Program-made: the position numbers and the translations under genes
The notes under the pieces: generated by a model
Seen by the model: only the letters and a program-made list of their open reading frames with translations
Database searches by the model: none
Told to the model about the DNA's origin: nothing
Assembly: GCA_964395065.1 (NCBI GenBank)
Contig: CAYNAM010000121.1
Span: 1-7,288 of the forward strand
Source of the DNA: Entomomonas sp964395065
GTDB taxonomy: Bacteria; Pseudomonadota; Gammaproteobacteria; Pseudomonadales; Pseudomonadaceae
Length of the DNA stretch: 7,288 nucleotides
Reading direction: 5' to 3'
In this document: positions 1 through 4,996 of the stretch, piece after piece
Position numbering within the stretch: the stretch's first letter is position 1
Layout of the letters: the number at the start of each line of letters is the position of its first letter

Positions 1-2
1 TA

Positions 3-464
3 GAGCATGTGATAGCAGCAAAAGCAATCTGTTTTAAAGAGGCGATGCAACCTGAGTTTGTGGCTTATCAAAAACAAGTGGTTACCAACGCTAAAGCAAT
101 GGCAGGCGTGTTCATTGATAGAGGTTTTGATGTGGTTTCTGGCGGAACTGAGAACCATTTATTCTTATTAAGTTTAATCAAGCAAGATATCACAGGTAAA
201 GATGCGGATGCCGCTTTAGGCCGTGCGCACATTACAGTGAATAAAAACTCAGTCCCTAATGATCCACGTTCACCTTTTGTAACATCAGGATTGCGCATTG
301 GTACGCCTGCCGTAACTACACGCGGCTTTGGTGAGGTAGAATGTATCGAGCTAGCTAATTGGATATGTGATATTTTAGATGATATTACTAACGAAGCTGT
401 TATCGAGCGCGTTCGTGGTCAAGTTGAACACATTTGTGCTCGCTTCCCCGTTTATGGCCGTTAA
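3..464 (+). CDS. glyA: Serine hydroxymethyltransferase, C-terminal part (5' end outside window)
   Basis: GlyA is a cytosolic PLP enzyme that interconverts serine and glycine while loading a one-carbon unit onto tetrahydrofolate. Only the last 153 codons are present. The reading frame is open from the window edge with GAG CAT before the GTG at 9, so that GTG is an internal valine (EHVIAAKA) and not a start. Recognisable family blocks follow in order: VIAAKA, VVSGGTENH, LTGKDADAALGR-type sequence (here ITGKDADAALGR), ITVNKNSVPNDP, SPFVTSGLRIGTPAVTTRG, and a C-terminal FPVYGR. The arginine in SGLRIGTPA corresponds to the carboxylate-binding arginine of the family. The C-terminus matches the usual end of ~417-residue GlyA proteins, so the gene looks intact at this end. 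The CFKEA, SLIKQ and TTRGF variants resemble Pseudomonas enzymes more than those of E. coli. It is followed 19 bases later by an intrinsic terminator, so transcription probably ends here. Confidence 0.97.
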   Translation, partial: EHVIAAKAICFKEAMQPEFVAYQKQVVTNAKAMAGVFIDRGFDVVSGGTENHLFLLSLIKQDITGKDADAALGRAHITVNKNSVPNDPRSPFVTSGLRIGTPAVTTRGFGEVECIELANWICDILDDITNEAVIERVRGQVEHICARFPVYGR

Positions 465-482
465 TCATTGATTAGCTGTAAT

Positions 483-510
483 AAAGGGTTATTTTAAATA
501 ACCCTTTTTT
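483..510 (+). terminator. Rho-independent terminator of glyA
   Basis: A perfect 9-bp stem, AAAGGGTTA (483-491) with TAACCCTTT (499-507), encloses a short loop. The last Ts of the stem run into a T tract ending at 510. It lies 19 bases after the glyA stop codon. The stem can be drawn up to 12 bp long if the loop is shortened, but the 7-base loop version is more realistic. Confidence 0.92.
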
Positions 511-621
511 GTACCAGTAGTATTGCAGTATTTTCGTTTTTATCTTAAATGTAAAAAGCTAATCTATTATAAGTTTCATCCCATAAATATAAAAAGACAG
601 CATAACGTTGTATTCTTGTGG

Positions 622-792
622 CTATAAAAATATCAAAATGCCTATAAGAATAAAGGTAGCAATCCAATAAATGGTAAAGTTATCTCTAGTTACTGAGTTA
701 TCTTTAACATCAGCTCTTTTAAGTGAGTACCCATCGTATATAATATTTATTATTCTTGTTGTTTCTATTCTATCTGTTATATAGGTTCTGTT
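622..792 (-). pseudogene. Possible 3' remnant of a small membrane protein gene, no usable start
   Basis: On the minus strand a stop-free stretch of 56 codons runs from just after a TAA (795-793) to a TAG (624-622). Its translation looks protein-like. A charged polar part includes IIYDGYSLKRADVKDNSVTR and is followed by a single hydrophobic segment, WIATFILIGILIFL, at the very C-terminus, as in a tail-anchored membrane protein. There is no ATG, GTG or TTG in this frame, and the other upstream frames do not supply an obvious continuation. The frame breaks at the edge of a repeat-like segment starting near 783, so the 5' end may have been lost by insertion or deletion. I do not recognise the family. 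The stretch could also be chance in AT-rich DNA, because ATA/ATT/TTT-rich sequence gives hydrophobic translations easily. Confidence 0.25.
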
Positions 793-945
793 TTATTTGT
801 TCGTGAATTCAGCCGCTAGGTTATAAAATTGTTGATTTTTGACTTAGTAGGGCTAAGTGGTCGTTGCTGTTGCCGCTGTTTCTACGCCATTCAAAGCATA
901 AGACTAACAACGACGGGCGTACCAATTTATACAAATAGAATCTGA
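783..945. repeat. Candidate short non-autonomous repeat element
   Basis: This ~160-base segment is richer in G and C than its flanks, with the stretch GTCGTTGCTGTTGCCGCTGT near 870-889. Its two edges carry imperfect inverted similarity: GGTTCTGTTTTATTTGT at the left (784-800) and, on the opposite strand, AGATTCTATTTGT at the right (about 931-943). Both share a TTCT...TATTTGT core. TA or TAT is present at each outside edge. It encodes no open protein of note. The pattern would fit a MITE-like or dispersed intergenic repeat, but one copy in one window cannot prove it. Confidence 0.22.
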
Positions 946-978
946 TATTTTTTAAGATTCATTATTAGTAGAGCGCCC

Positions 979-984
979 TATAAT
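979..984 (+). promoter_or_regulatory. Perfect -10 hexamer TATAAT, weak -35
   Basis: A consensus TATAAT lies in the gene-poor region. The hexamers about 17 bases upstream (GATTCA at 956-961) match TTGACA poorly. If it is used, transcription would start near 990 and meet the hairpin at 1005-1023 almost at once, or read on to the small membrane ORF at 1160. In AT-rich DNA this hexamer also arises by chance. Confidence 0.22.
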
Positions 985-1004
985 ATACAACATAAAAATA
1001 ATGC

Positions 1005-1027
1005 TTTAGACTCTTAGTCTAAATTTT
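1005..1027 (+). terminator. Perfect 8-bp hairpin with short T tract, weak terminator or attenuator
   Basis: TTTAGACT (1005-1012) pairs perfectly with AGTCTAAA (1016-1023) around a CTT loop, followed by TTTT (1024-1027). The stem is AT-rich with only two G-C pairs, so termination strength would be low. It lies between the TATAAT at 979 and the small ORF at 1160. It has no T tract on the minus strand. Confidence 0.3.
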
Positions 1028-1159
1028 GAATTGTGACCAGCGTTTTTAATAAAAAAAGATTTACTACTTAAGTTATCAAACTAATATCGTGCTAGGTCAG
1101 CAAATGCAAGTTAATCAGACTTTAAGTAGAGTTGACTAAAAATTAAAGGTTATTGAGAT

Positions 1160-1327
1160 ATGGATATATTTTTTATTTGCTTACTGATTGTGTCATTTAT
1201 AGCATTAATTTCTTTGTCGAGCGGTTTGTTATGGGTTCTCTCTTTTATATGTGTAGTGGTAAGTTTGGTATATCTAAGTTATAGGTATTTTCCAAATATA
1301 TCTAATTTTATAGATGATTTCTTTTGA
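1160..1327 (+). CDS. Putative 55-residue two-helix membrane peptide
   Basis: An ATG at 1160 opens a 55-codon frame ending at TGA (1325-1327). It is preceded by AAAGG (1145-1149), which leaves a rather long 10-base gap to the start. The product is almost entirely hydrophobic. A first segment covers about residues 3-19 (IFFICLLIVSFIALISL), a serine-glycine turn lies at 20-22, and a second segment covers about 23-40 (LLWVLSFICVVVSLVYL). The tail from about 41 contains the only basic residue (R42) and ends with IDDFF. It would form a helical hairpin in the inner membrane. I recognise no family. It stands alone: glpQ starts 162 bases downstream in the same direction, and the 650 bases upstream hold no complete gene. 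AT-rich DNA easily encodes hydrophobic stretches, so a chance ORF remains possible. The fair ribosome site and the clean two-segment pattern are the points in its favour. Confidence 0.42.
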   Translation: MDIFFICLLIVSFIALISLSSGLLWVLSFICVVVSLVYLSYRYFPNISNFIDDFF

Positions 1328-1476
1328 TTCGCAGTCCTATAAATAGCTGATCTATATTAAAGTCTAAGGCTTGAGTTGAATAATAGTGTTGAAAGCTTAT
1401 TGTTTTATAAGATACACAGTATTGTCATATTTAGAGGGTAAAATAATTTTATATTATTTTAAATACAAGCCCTTTT

Positions 1477-1481
1477 AAGGA
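1477..1481 (+). promoter_or_regulatory. Ribosome binding site of glpQ
   Basis: AAGGA lies 8 bases before the ATG at 1490 and supports that start, which begins directly with a good signal peptide. The AAGG is the right half of a CCTTTTAAGG palindrome (1471-1480). Confidence 0.7.
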
Positions 1482-1489
1482 AAAAAGCG

Positions 1490-2554
1490 ATGGGAAAAAT
1501 ATTTAGATTATTCTTTGTTCTTGGTTTATTAACGTTGGCATTTAGCGCACAAGCTTTTGATAAAGAGGTCATTGCTCATCGTGGTGCTAGCGGTTACCTG
1601 CCAGAGCACACGCTTCCCTCAAAAGCAATGGCTTATGCACAAGGAGCTGACTATTTAGAACAAGACCTCGTAATGACTAAAGATAATCAACTGATTGTGT
1701 TACATGACCATTACTTAGACCGTGTTACGGATGTTGATCAAAAATTTCCTGAGCGGGCGCGTAAAGATGGACGTTATTATGCGATTGACTTTACATTAGA
1801 TGAAATTAAAACATTGAATTTTACTGAAGGATGGACAGAGGTAAATGGTGTTAAAAAGCAAGATTATCCTGATCGTTTTCCGATGGAAAAATCAATATTT
1901 AAAATTCATACATTTTCAGAGGAAATAGAGTTCATTCAAGGGCTTAATCACTCAACAGGTAAAGAGGTTGGTATTTATCCTGAAATAAAAGCTCCTTGGT
2001 TCCATTTAAGTGAAGGAAAAGATATCTCATTAGCGGTGCTTGAAGTATTAAAAAAATATGGCTATACCACTAAAAAGGATAAAGTCTACTTACAATCTTT
2101 TGACCCTAATGAGTTAAAACGGATTAAAACAGAACTGTTGCCTCAACTAGGGATGGATTTAAAGCTCGTGCAATTAATCGCCGAAACAGACTGGCATGAA
2201 ACGTTTGAAAAAAATAAAGAAGGCAAACTTGTTAACTATAACTATGATTGGATGTTTGAGCCTGATGCCATGAAGAAAATTGCTAAATATGCCGATGGAA
2301 TAGGGCCACAATATCCCATGTTGATTGATAAACGTTCTACCCCTTAGCATATTGTTCTGACTATTATGAGTCAAGAGGCTCATAACAACCATCTATTTAT
2401 TCACCCTTATACGTTGCGTAAAGACCGATTACCTAGCTTCGCAAATAATATGGAACAGCTACACAATATTATTTTTGAAGTCGCTAAGAGCGATGGAGTG
2501 TTTACAGACTTTCCTGATTTAACAGTTAAATATTTATCTGCTAAGTTGGAATAG
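1490..2554 (+). pseudogene. glpQ: Periplasmic glycerophosphodiester phosphodiesterase, interrupted by in-frame TAG
   Basis: GlpQ hydrolyses glycerophosphodiesters in the periplasm to glycerol-3-phosphate plus an alcohol, using Ca2+. Residues 1-22 form a signal peptide ending AQA. The GDPD barrel follows, with HRGASGYLPEHT (H30, R31), YLEQDL (E57, D59), LHDHYLDR (H72), RARKDGRYYAIDFTL, and YPEIKAPW (E165, K167). All expected catalytic and metal-binding residues are present. At 2345-2347 a TAG replaces codon 286, where E. coli GlpQ has a glycine by my memory. The same frame then continues for 68 codons with clear homology (HPYTLRKDRLP, FTDFPDLTVKYL) to a second TAG at 2552-2554, giving 354 codons against ~358 in E. 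coli. There is no frameshift. A product ending at residue 285 would lack the last barrel strands and is probably inactive. Recent pseudogenisation, stop readthrough and sequencing error are all possible. No glpT or other glp gene is in view. Confidence 0.93.
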
Positions 2555-2651
2555 TTAAGATCTAACCTGACAAATACCTCTTCAAAACGGGGCTGTGTTA
2601 CATCTGATTTGAGCTAGTATTTAACTTCGACTTATAGTTCCTTTTAAATAA

Positions 2652-2660
2652 GGGGGGGGG
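2652..2660. repeat. G9 homopolymer tract
   Basis: Nine consecutive Gs stand in otherwise AT-rich spacer DNA about 100 bases after the end of glpQ and 115 bases beyond the stop of the convergent secreted-protein gene. Such tracts can slip during replication. Here it lies in a 3'-3' spacer, not in a coding region or an obvious promoter, so an effect on expression is not evident. Confidence 0.6.
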
Positions 2661-2682
2661 TAGCTTTTGTATATTTTTCCAT

Positions 2683-2737
2683 AAAAAACTGCATCTTTTA
2701 TAAATTAGATTATATATTCGACTTTCGAAGTGCAGTT
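2683..2737 (-). terminator. Possible terminator of the secreted-protein gene
   Basis: Read on the minus strand, AACTGCA (2737-2731) can pair with TGCAGTT (2693-2687), which runs into a T tract (2688-2683). The enclosed 37 bases include a small inner hairpin (ACTT-TCG-AAGT, 2721-2731). The outer stem is 7 bp with a long loop, so this is a weaker case than the glyA and sohB terminators. It lies 38 bases past the stop of the minus-strand gene. Confidence 0.35.
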
Positions 2738-2774
2738 CATTTAGGGAGCTTTTTTATTGATTATGTATTTAGGA

Positions 2775-3293
2775 TTAGAAAGATTCGATTTGCTTATAAC
2801 TTCCACGTGGTTCAAATCCTAAGTCAGATGACATGCCACAATCATGTTCTTGTTGAATTATGAGTCTTGGTGGTTTAAAAAAGAAGTATAAATTACAGTT
2901 TTTAAAGGGGCTATGGTAGACGCCCATGCCTTTGCTTGTAAATGAGGCAACCCCATCGACATCGTTATAATATTGGATAGTCATGCCATTCTTAATTGGG
3001 GTCTGGGCAACAAAAACTCTAAAATAAAACTTACCATTAATTGGGGTTGTCACATAAACATCACGAATAAAATTTTCATGAGCAAAATAATAATCGCCTG
3101 TTATTGAAGCATTTGTGACGAAAGGCGCTGTCATGATTTCTTGAGGCTCAGGTTCAGATTCATTTGATTTTTGTTGTGTTGTTTCTTCCGTTTTGCTCTG
3201 TTGATTTTTAGTTTGGTCTTGTGCTGCATGAGCAGGTAATAATACAGCGAGAGAAATTAAGAAAACAGAGAGTGATAGAGCACGTGTCATCAT
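2775..3293 (-). CDS. Unrecognised small secreted protein with two cysteines
   Basis: The minus-strand gene encodes about 172 residues from ATG 3293. A second ATG follows directly at 3290, and a TTG at 3299 is in frame but no better supported. No clear Shine-Dalgarno sequence precedes any of them. Numbering from 3293, the N-terminus is a signal peptide (TRALSLSVFLISLAVLLP, then AHA-AQD with cleavage near residue 23-24). There is no lipobox cysteine. A low-complexity linker rich in Q, E, K, S and T spans about residues 25-52. A compact C-terminal domain follows, with aromatic-rich strands (DYYFAHENF, GKFYFRVFVAQTPI, NLYFFFKPPRLII) and exactly two cysteines, C133 and C152, that could form a disulfide in the periplasm. 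The protein ends GFEPRGSYKQIESF. I recognise no family. A small beta-rich periplasmic protein is the safest description. It lies 90 bases downstream of yigZ on the same strand and may be transcribed separately. Confidence 0.8.
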   Translation of the reverse strand: MMTRALSLSVFLISLAVLLPAHAAQDQTKNQQSKTEETTQQKSNESEPEPQEIMTAPFVTNASITGDYYFAHENFIRDVYVTTPINGKFYFRVFVAQTPIKNGMTIQYYNDVDGVASFTSKGMGVYHSPFKNCNLYFFFKPPRLIIQQEHDCGMSSDLGFEPRGSYKQIESF

Positions 3294-3383
3294 AGTCAAA
3301 TAATCAGTTAGTTGTATAAAGTGAATCTATTGTACTAAGAAAAACAGGATTGTATACCATTAATCGTTGATTAGTTATAGTTT

Positions 3384-3974
3384 TTATTCTTCGATGATTT
3401 TGGCTTGTACACGTCCTTTGGTTACATCGTTTAGCCATTGTTGCAGTGTTGGAGTTTGTGGGGAGGGAATGGCTATATGAAGTTGTGTGCCTTCGGCATC
3501 AAAGGTTTGTTGTTCAATAATGGCATTAAGTGTGTGAAGACGATTTTCAAGCAATGGCCATTCATTGTAGTAACAATGAAACTGGCAATGTGTACGCGCA
3601 ATTAACTCAATTAAATTAGCTTGTTGTAAGCTTCGAGCGACGCTACCTCCATAAGCTCGAGCTAGTCCGCCAGTACCTAGTTTAATCCCGCCAAACCATC
3701 GGGTAACAACGGCGACAATAAAGTCACATTGTTGGCCTTCTATTGCTGCGAGCATGGGGCGGCCTGCTGTTCCTGATGGTTCGCCATCATCATTAAATCG
3801 GTAGTTTTGGCCTATTTTCCATGCCCAGCAATTGTGTGTTGCGCTCATGTCACTAACGGTATTAATGAAATCAGTGGCTTGCTCTGTGTTATTAACAGGT
3901 GCGATATTGATTAGAAAGCGACTTTTTTTAATTTCTTCTATTGTCTGGAAAGGCTCGGTTAATGTAAAGGGCAT
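3384..3974 (-). CDS. yigZ: YigZ/IMPACT family protein
   Basis: The product belongs to the conserved YigZ/IMPACT (UPF0029) family, whose eukaryotic member IMPACT regulates the Gcn2 pathway. The bacterial role is not firmly known. From ATG 3974 the protein has 196 residues, near the 204 of E. coli YigZ. Family blocks appear in order: KSRF (17-20), HNCWAW (47-52), NDDGEPSGTAGRPML (61-75), and VTRWFGGIKLGTGGLARAY (90-108). After these comes the less conserved C-terminal ferredoxin-like domain. A TTG three codons further upstream (3983) is in frame, but the ATG matches the usual family N-terminus (short leader, then the KSRF block). I see no good Shine-Dalgarno sequence upstream. The gene is divergent from the alpha/beta hydrolase gene, with 119 bases between the two starts. 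Confidence 0.95.
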   Translation of the reverse strand: MPFTLTEPFQTIEEIKKSRFLINIAPVNNTEQATDFINTVSDMSATHNCWAWKIGQNYRFNDDGEPSGTAGRPMLAAIEGQQCDFIVAVVTRWFGGIKLGTGGLARAYGGSVARSLQQANLIELIARTHCQFHCYYNEWPLLENRLHTLNAIIEQQTFDAEGTQLHIAIPSPQTPTLQQWLNDVTKGRVQAKIIEE

Positions 3975-4024
3975 AGCGAACAAGAAAATTAATAAATTAA
4001 ATAGAAAAGTATGATAACAAGTTA

Positions 4025-4044
4025 AGGCTAGTAGAGGCTAGTAA
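4025..4044. repeat. Tandem 10-bp direct repeat in divergent intergenic region
   Basis: AGGCTAGTAG (4025-4034) is followed directly by AGGCTAGTAA (4035-4044), 9 of 10 bases identical. The 10-base period places both copies on the same face of the helix. It lies between the divergent yigZ and hydrolase starts, where a regulator could act, but no known operator is recognised. Confidence 0.5.
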
Positions 4045-4081
4045 AATCAGTGATAATAATTAAACCAATCAGTACTTCCTT

Positions 4082-4088
4082 AAGGAGG
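4082..4088 (+). promoter_or_regulatory. Consensus Shine-Dalgarno AAGGAGG before an ATA codon
   Basis: AAGGAGG is fully complementary to the 16S anti-Shine-Dalgarno sequence. The in-frame codon at correct spacing (5 bases) is ATA at 4094, not ATG, GTG or TTG. This site fixes where translation of the hydrolase should begin. It overlaps a perfect 10-bp palindrome, TCCTTAAGGA (4077-4086). Confidence 0.85.
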
Positions 4089-4093
4089 TTTGT

Positions 4094-4963
4094 ATAAAAA
4101 CGTTACAACCTAAAGAAATTACTATCCAATTACCTAATATTCAGTTAGCAGCCCTTGAGTATGGTGATGCTCGAGGTAAGCCTGTTCTTGCTTTGCATGG
4201 TTGGTTAGACAATGCGATGAGTTTTACCCTTTTAGCACCTCAGCTTGAAGGCATGCATGTTATTGCATTGGATTTAATAGGCCATGGCTTATCAGAGCAT
4301 AAGCCAGCAGGTACGGGTTACCAATTGTGGGAAGCTGCTTTGAGTGTGGTTGCTGTTACTCAAGCGCTAGGCTGGCAGCAGTATTCATTATTAGGTCATT
4401 CATTGGGTGCAATACTTTCAGTGATGGTTGCCGCTATTTGCCCTCAGCAAGTTGAGCGTTTGATGTTGATTGATGGGCTTATTGCTATACCGAAACAACC
4501 TAAAGAGTTTCCGATGCAATTACAGCAAGCGATGTTAGGACTTGCTAAATCATTATATAAACCACAGCAAAAGGTTGTTTATTCTTCAATTGATGAAATG
4601 ATTAAGCGCCGTCAGAATGGTTTTATTCCATTGAGTTATGAGGCAGCACGTTTGCTGATGGAAAGAGGTGCAGAAAAGGTTGAAAGGGGATATTCTTGGC
4701 GCTCTGATAGTCAGTTAATGATTCCATCACCTTGCCCATTAACTGAAGATGCTGCATGGTCATACGCTGAGCAGTGTACACGGCCAATTAATTTGATTGT
4801 GGCTAACCAAGGGCTATTAGCATTAAATCCCTCATTTATGAATCGGTTAACAACGCTTTCTAATTGTCAAGTTAATCATGTTGAAGGATCGCACCATTTA
4901 CATTTGGAGAGTGAGATGGCAGCAAAGGAAATTGCTAAGTATTTTAATCAATTTATGGTTTAA
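4094..4963 (+). CDS. Alpha/beta hydrolase, SERHL/kraken-like; ATA at start position
   Basis: This is an alpha/beta-hydrolase-fold enzyme of unknown substrate, closest in appearance to the serine hydrolase-like (SERHL/kraken) group: LHGWLDNAMSF, DLIGHGLSEH, LLGHSLGA, then a cap with LLMERGAEKVERGY and WRSDSQL. Counting ATA 4094 as residue 1 gives 289 residues. The oxyanion HGW is at 35-37, the nucleophile elbow G101-H-S103-L-G105, and the probable catalytic histidine lies in EGSHHLHLE (H267 or H268). The acid residue is not obvious. The first 33 codons (KTLQPKEITIQLPNIQLAAL, then EYGDARGKPVLAL) clearly encode the first beta strands, yet contain no ATG, GTG or TTG. The frame is closed by TAA at 4061, so no upstream start exists. 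The consensus ribosome site 5 bases before ATA implies an original ATG. Either ATA is used inefficiently or the start is lost. The TTG at 4193 is the codon inside LHGW and has no ribosome site. Confidence 0.88.
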   Translation: MKTLQPKEITIQLPNIQLAALEYGDARGKPVLALHGWLDNAMSFTLLAPQLEGMHVIALDLIGHGLSEHKPAGTGYQLWEAALSVVAVTQALGWQQYSLLGHSLGAILSVMVAAICPQQVERLMLIDGLIAIPKQPKEFPMQLQQAMLGLAKSLYKPQQKVVYSSIDEMIKRRQNGFIPLSYEAARLLMERGAEKVERGYSWRSDSQLMIPSPCPLTEDAAWSYAEQCTRPINLIVANQGLLALNPSFMNRLTTLSNCQVNHVEGSHHLHLESEMAAKEIAKYFNQFMV

Positions 4964-4983
4964 AAAAGGGCGCTTATGCGCCC
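4962..4983 (-). terminator. Rho-independent terminator of sohB
   Basis: GGGCGC (4968-4973) and GCGCCC (4978-4983) form a perfect 6-bp GC stem around a 4-base loop. On the minus strand it is followed by TTTTTT (4967-4962), giving a strong terminator 13 bases after the sohB stop. On the plus strand the A tract precedes the stem and only a weak T run follows, so it may help end the convergent hydrolase transcript too. The T tract overlaps the last bases of the hydrolase stop codon. Confidence 0.9.
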
Positions 4984-4996
4984 TGTGAGATTTTGA

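Larger units (their letters stand above)
511..1159. other. Long AT-rich gene-poor region
   Basis: About 650 bases between the glyA terminator and the next plausible small gene contain no convincing complete protein gene on either strand. Visible within it are a minus-strand open stretch without a normal start (622-792), a slightly more GC-rich repeat-like segment (about 783-945), a perfect TATAAT (979-984) and a hairpin (1005-1023). On the plus strand, an ATG at 671 opens a 37-codon frame ending in a hydrophobic run. It lies antisense to the minus-strand remnant and has a poorly spaced ribosome site, so I do not call it a gene. The area may be a former gene or a small insertion site that is decaying. 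Confidence 0.6.

Noticed and set aside
68..298. Minus-strand open frame inside glyA
   Set aside because: It is antisense to a strongly conserved enzyme and has no recognisable product.
1440..1460. AT-only dyad AAAATAAT/ATTATTTT before glpQ
   Set aside because: It contains no G-C pairs, so no stable structure is expected. It may only mark an AT-rich promoter.
1490..2347. A frameshift explanation for the broken glpQ
   Set aside because: The distance between the two parts is a multiple of three and homology continues directly on both sides of TAG, so it is a nonsense codon.
2174..2392. Minus-strand open frame inside glpQ
   Set aside because: It is the antisense shadow of the conserved GlpQ frame.
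2366..2554. ATG at 2366 as a separate 62-residue gene
   Set aside because: It is in the same frame as the upstream glpQ part and encodes the homologous GlpQ C-terminus. It has no ribosome site and cannot fold alone as a barrel end.
2808..2820. GGTTCAAATCC, resembling a tRNA T-arm
   Set aside because: It is inside the coding sequence of the secreted protein (GFEPRG), and no acceptor stem, anticodon arm or D-arm surrounds it.
3975..3983. TTG at 3983 as the yigZ start
   Set aside because: The ATG at 3974 is a better codon and gives the usual family N-terminus.
3832..4014. Plus-strand 60-codon frame antisense to the yigZ start
   Set aside because: It is a shadow of YigZ coding sequence with no independent support.
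4193..4963. TTG at 4193 as the hydrolase start
   Set aside because: It is the leucine codon of the conserved LHGW motif, lacks a ribosome site, and would remove 33 codons that clearly belong to the fold.
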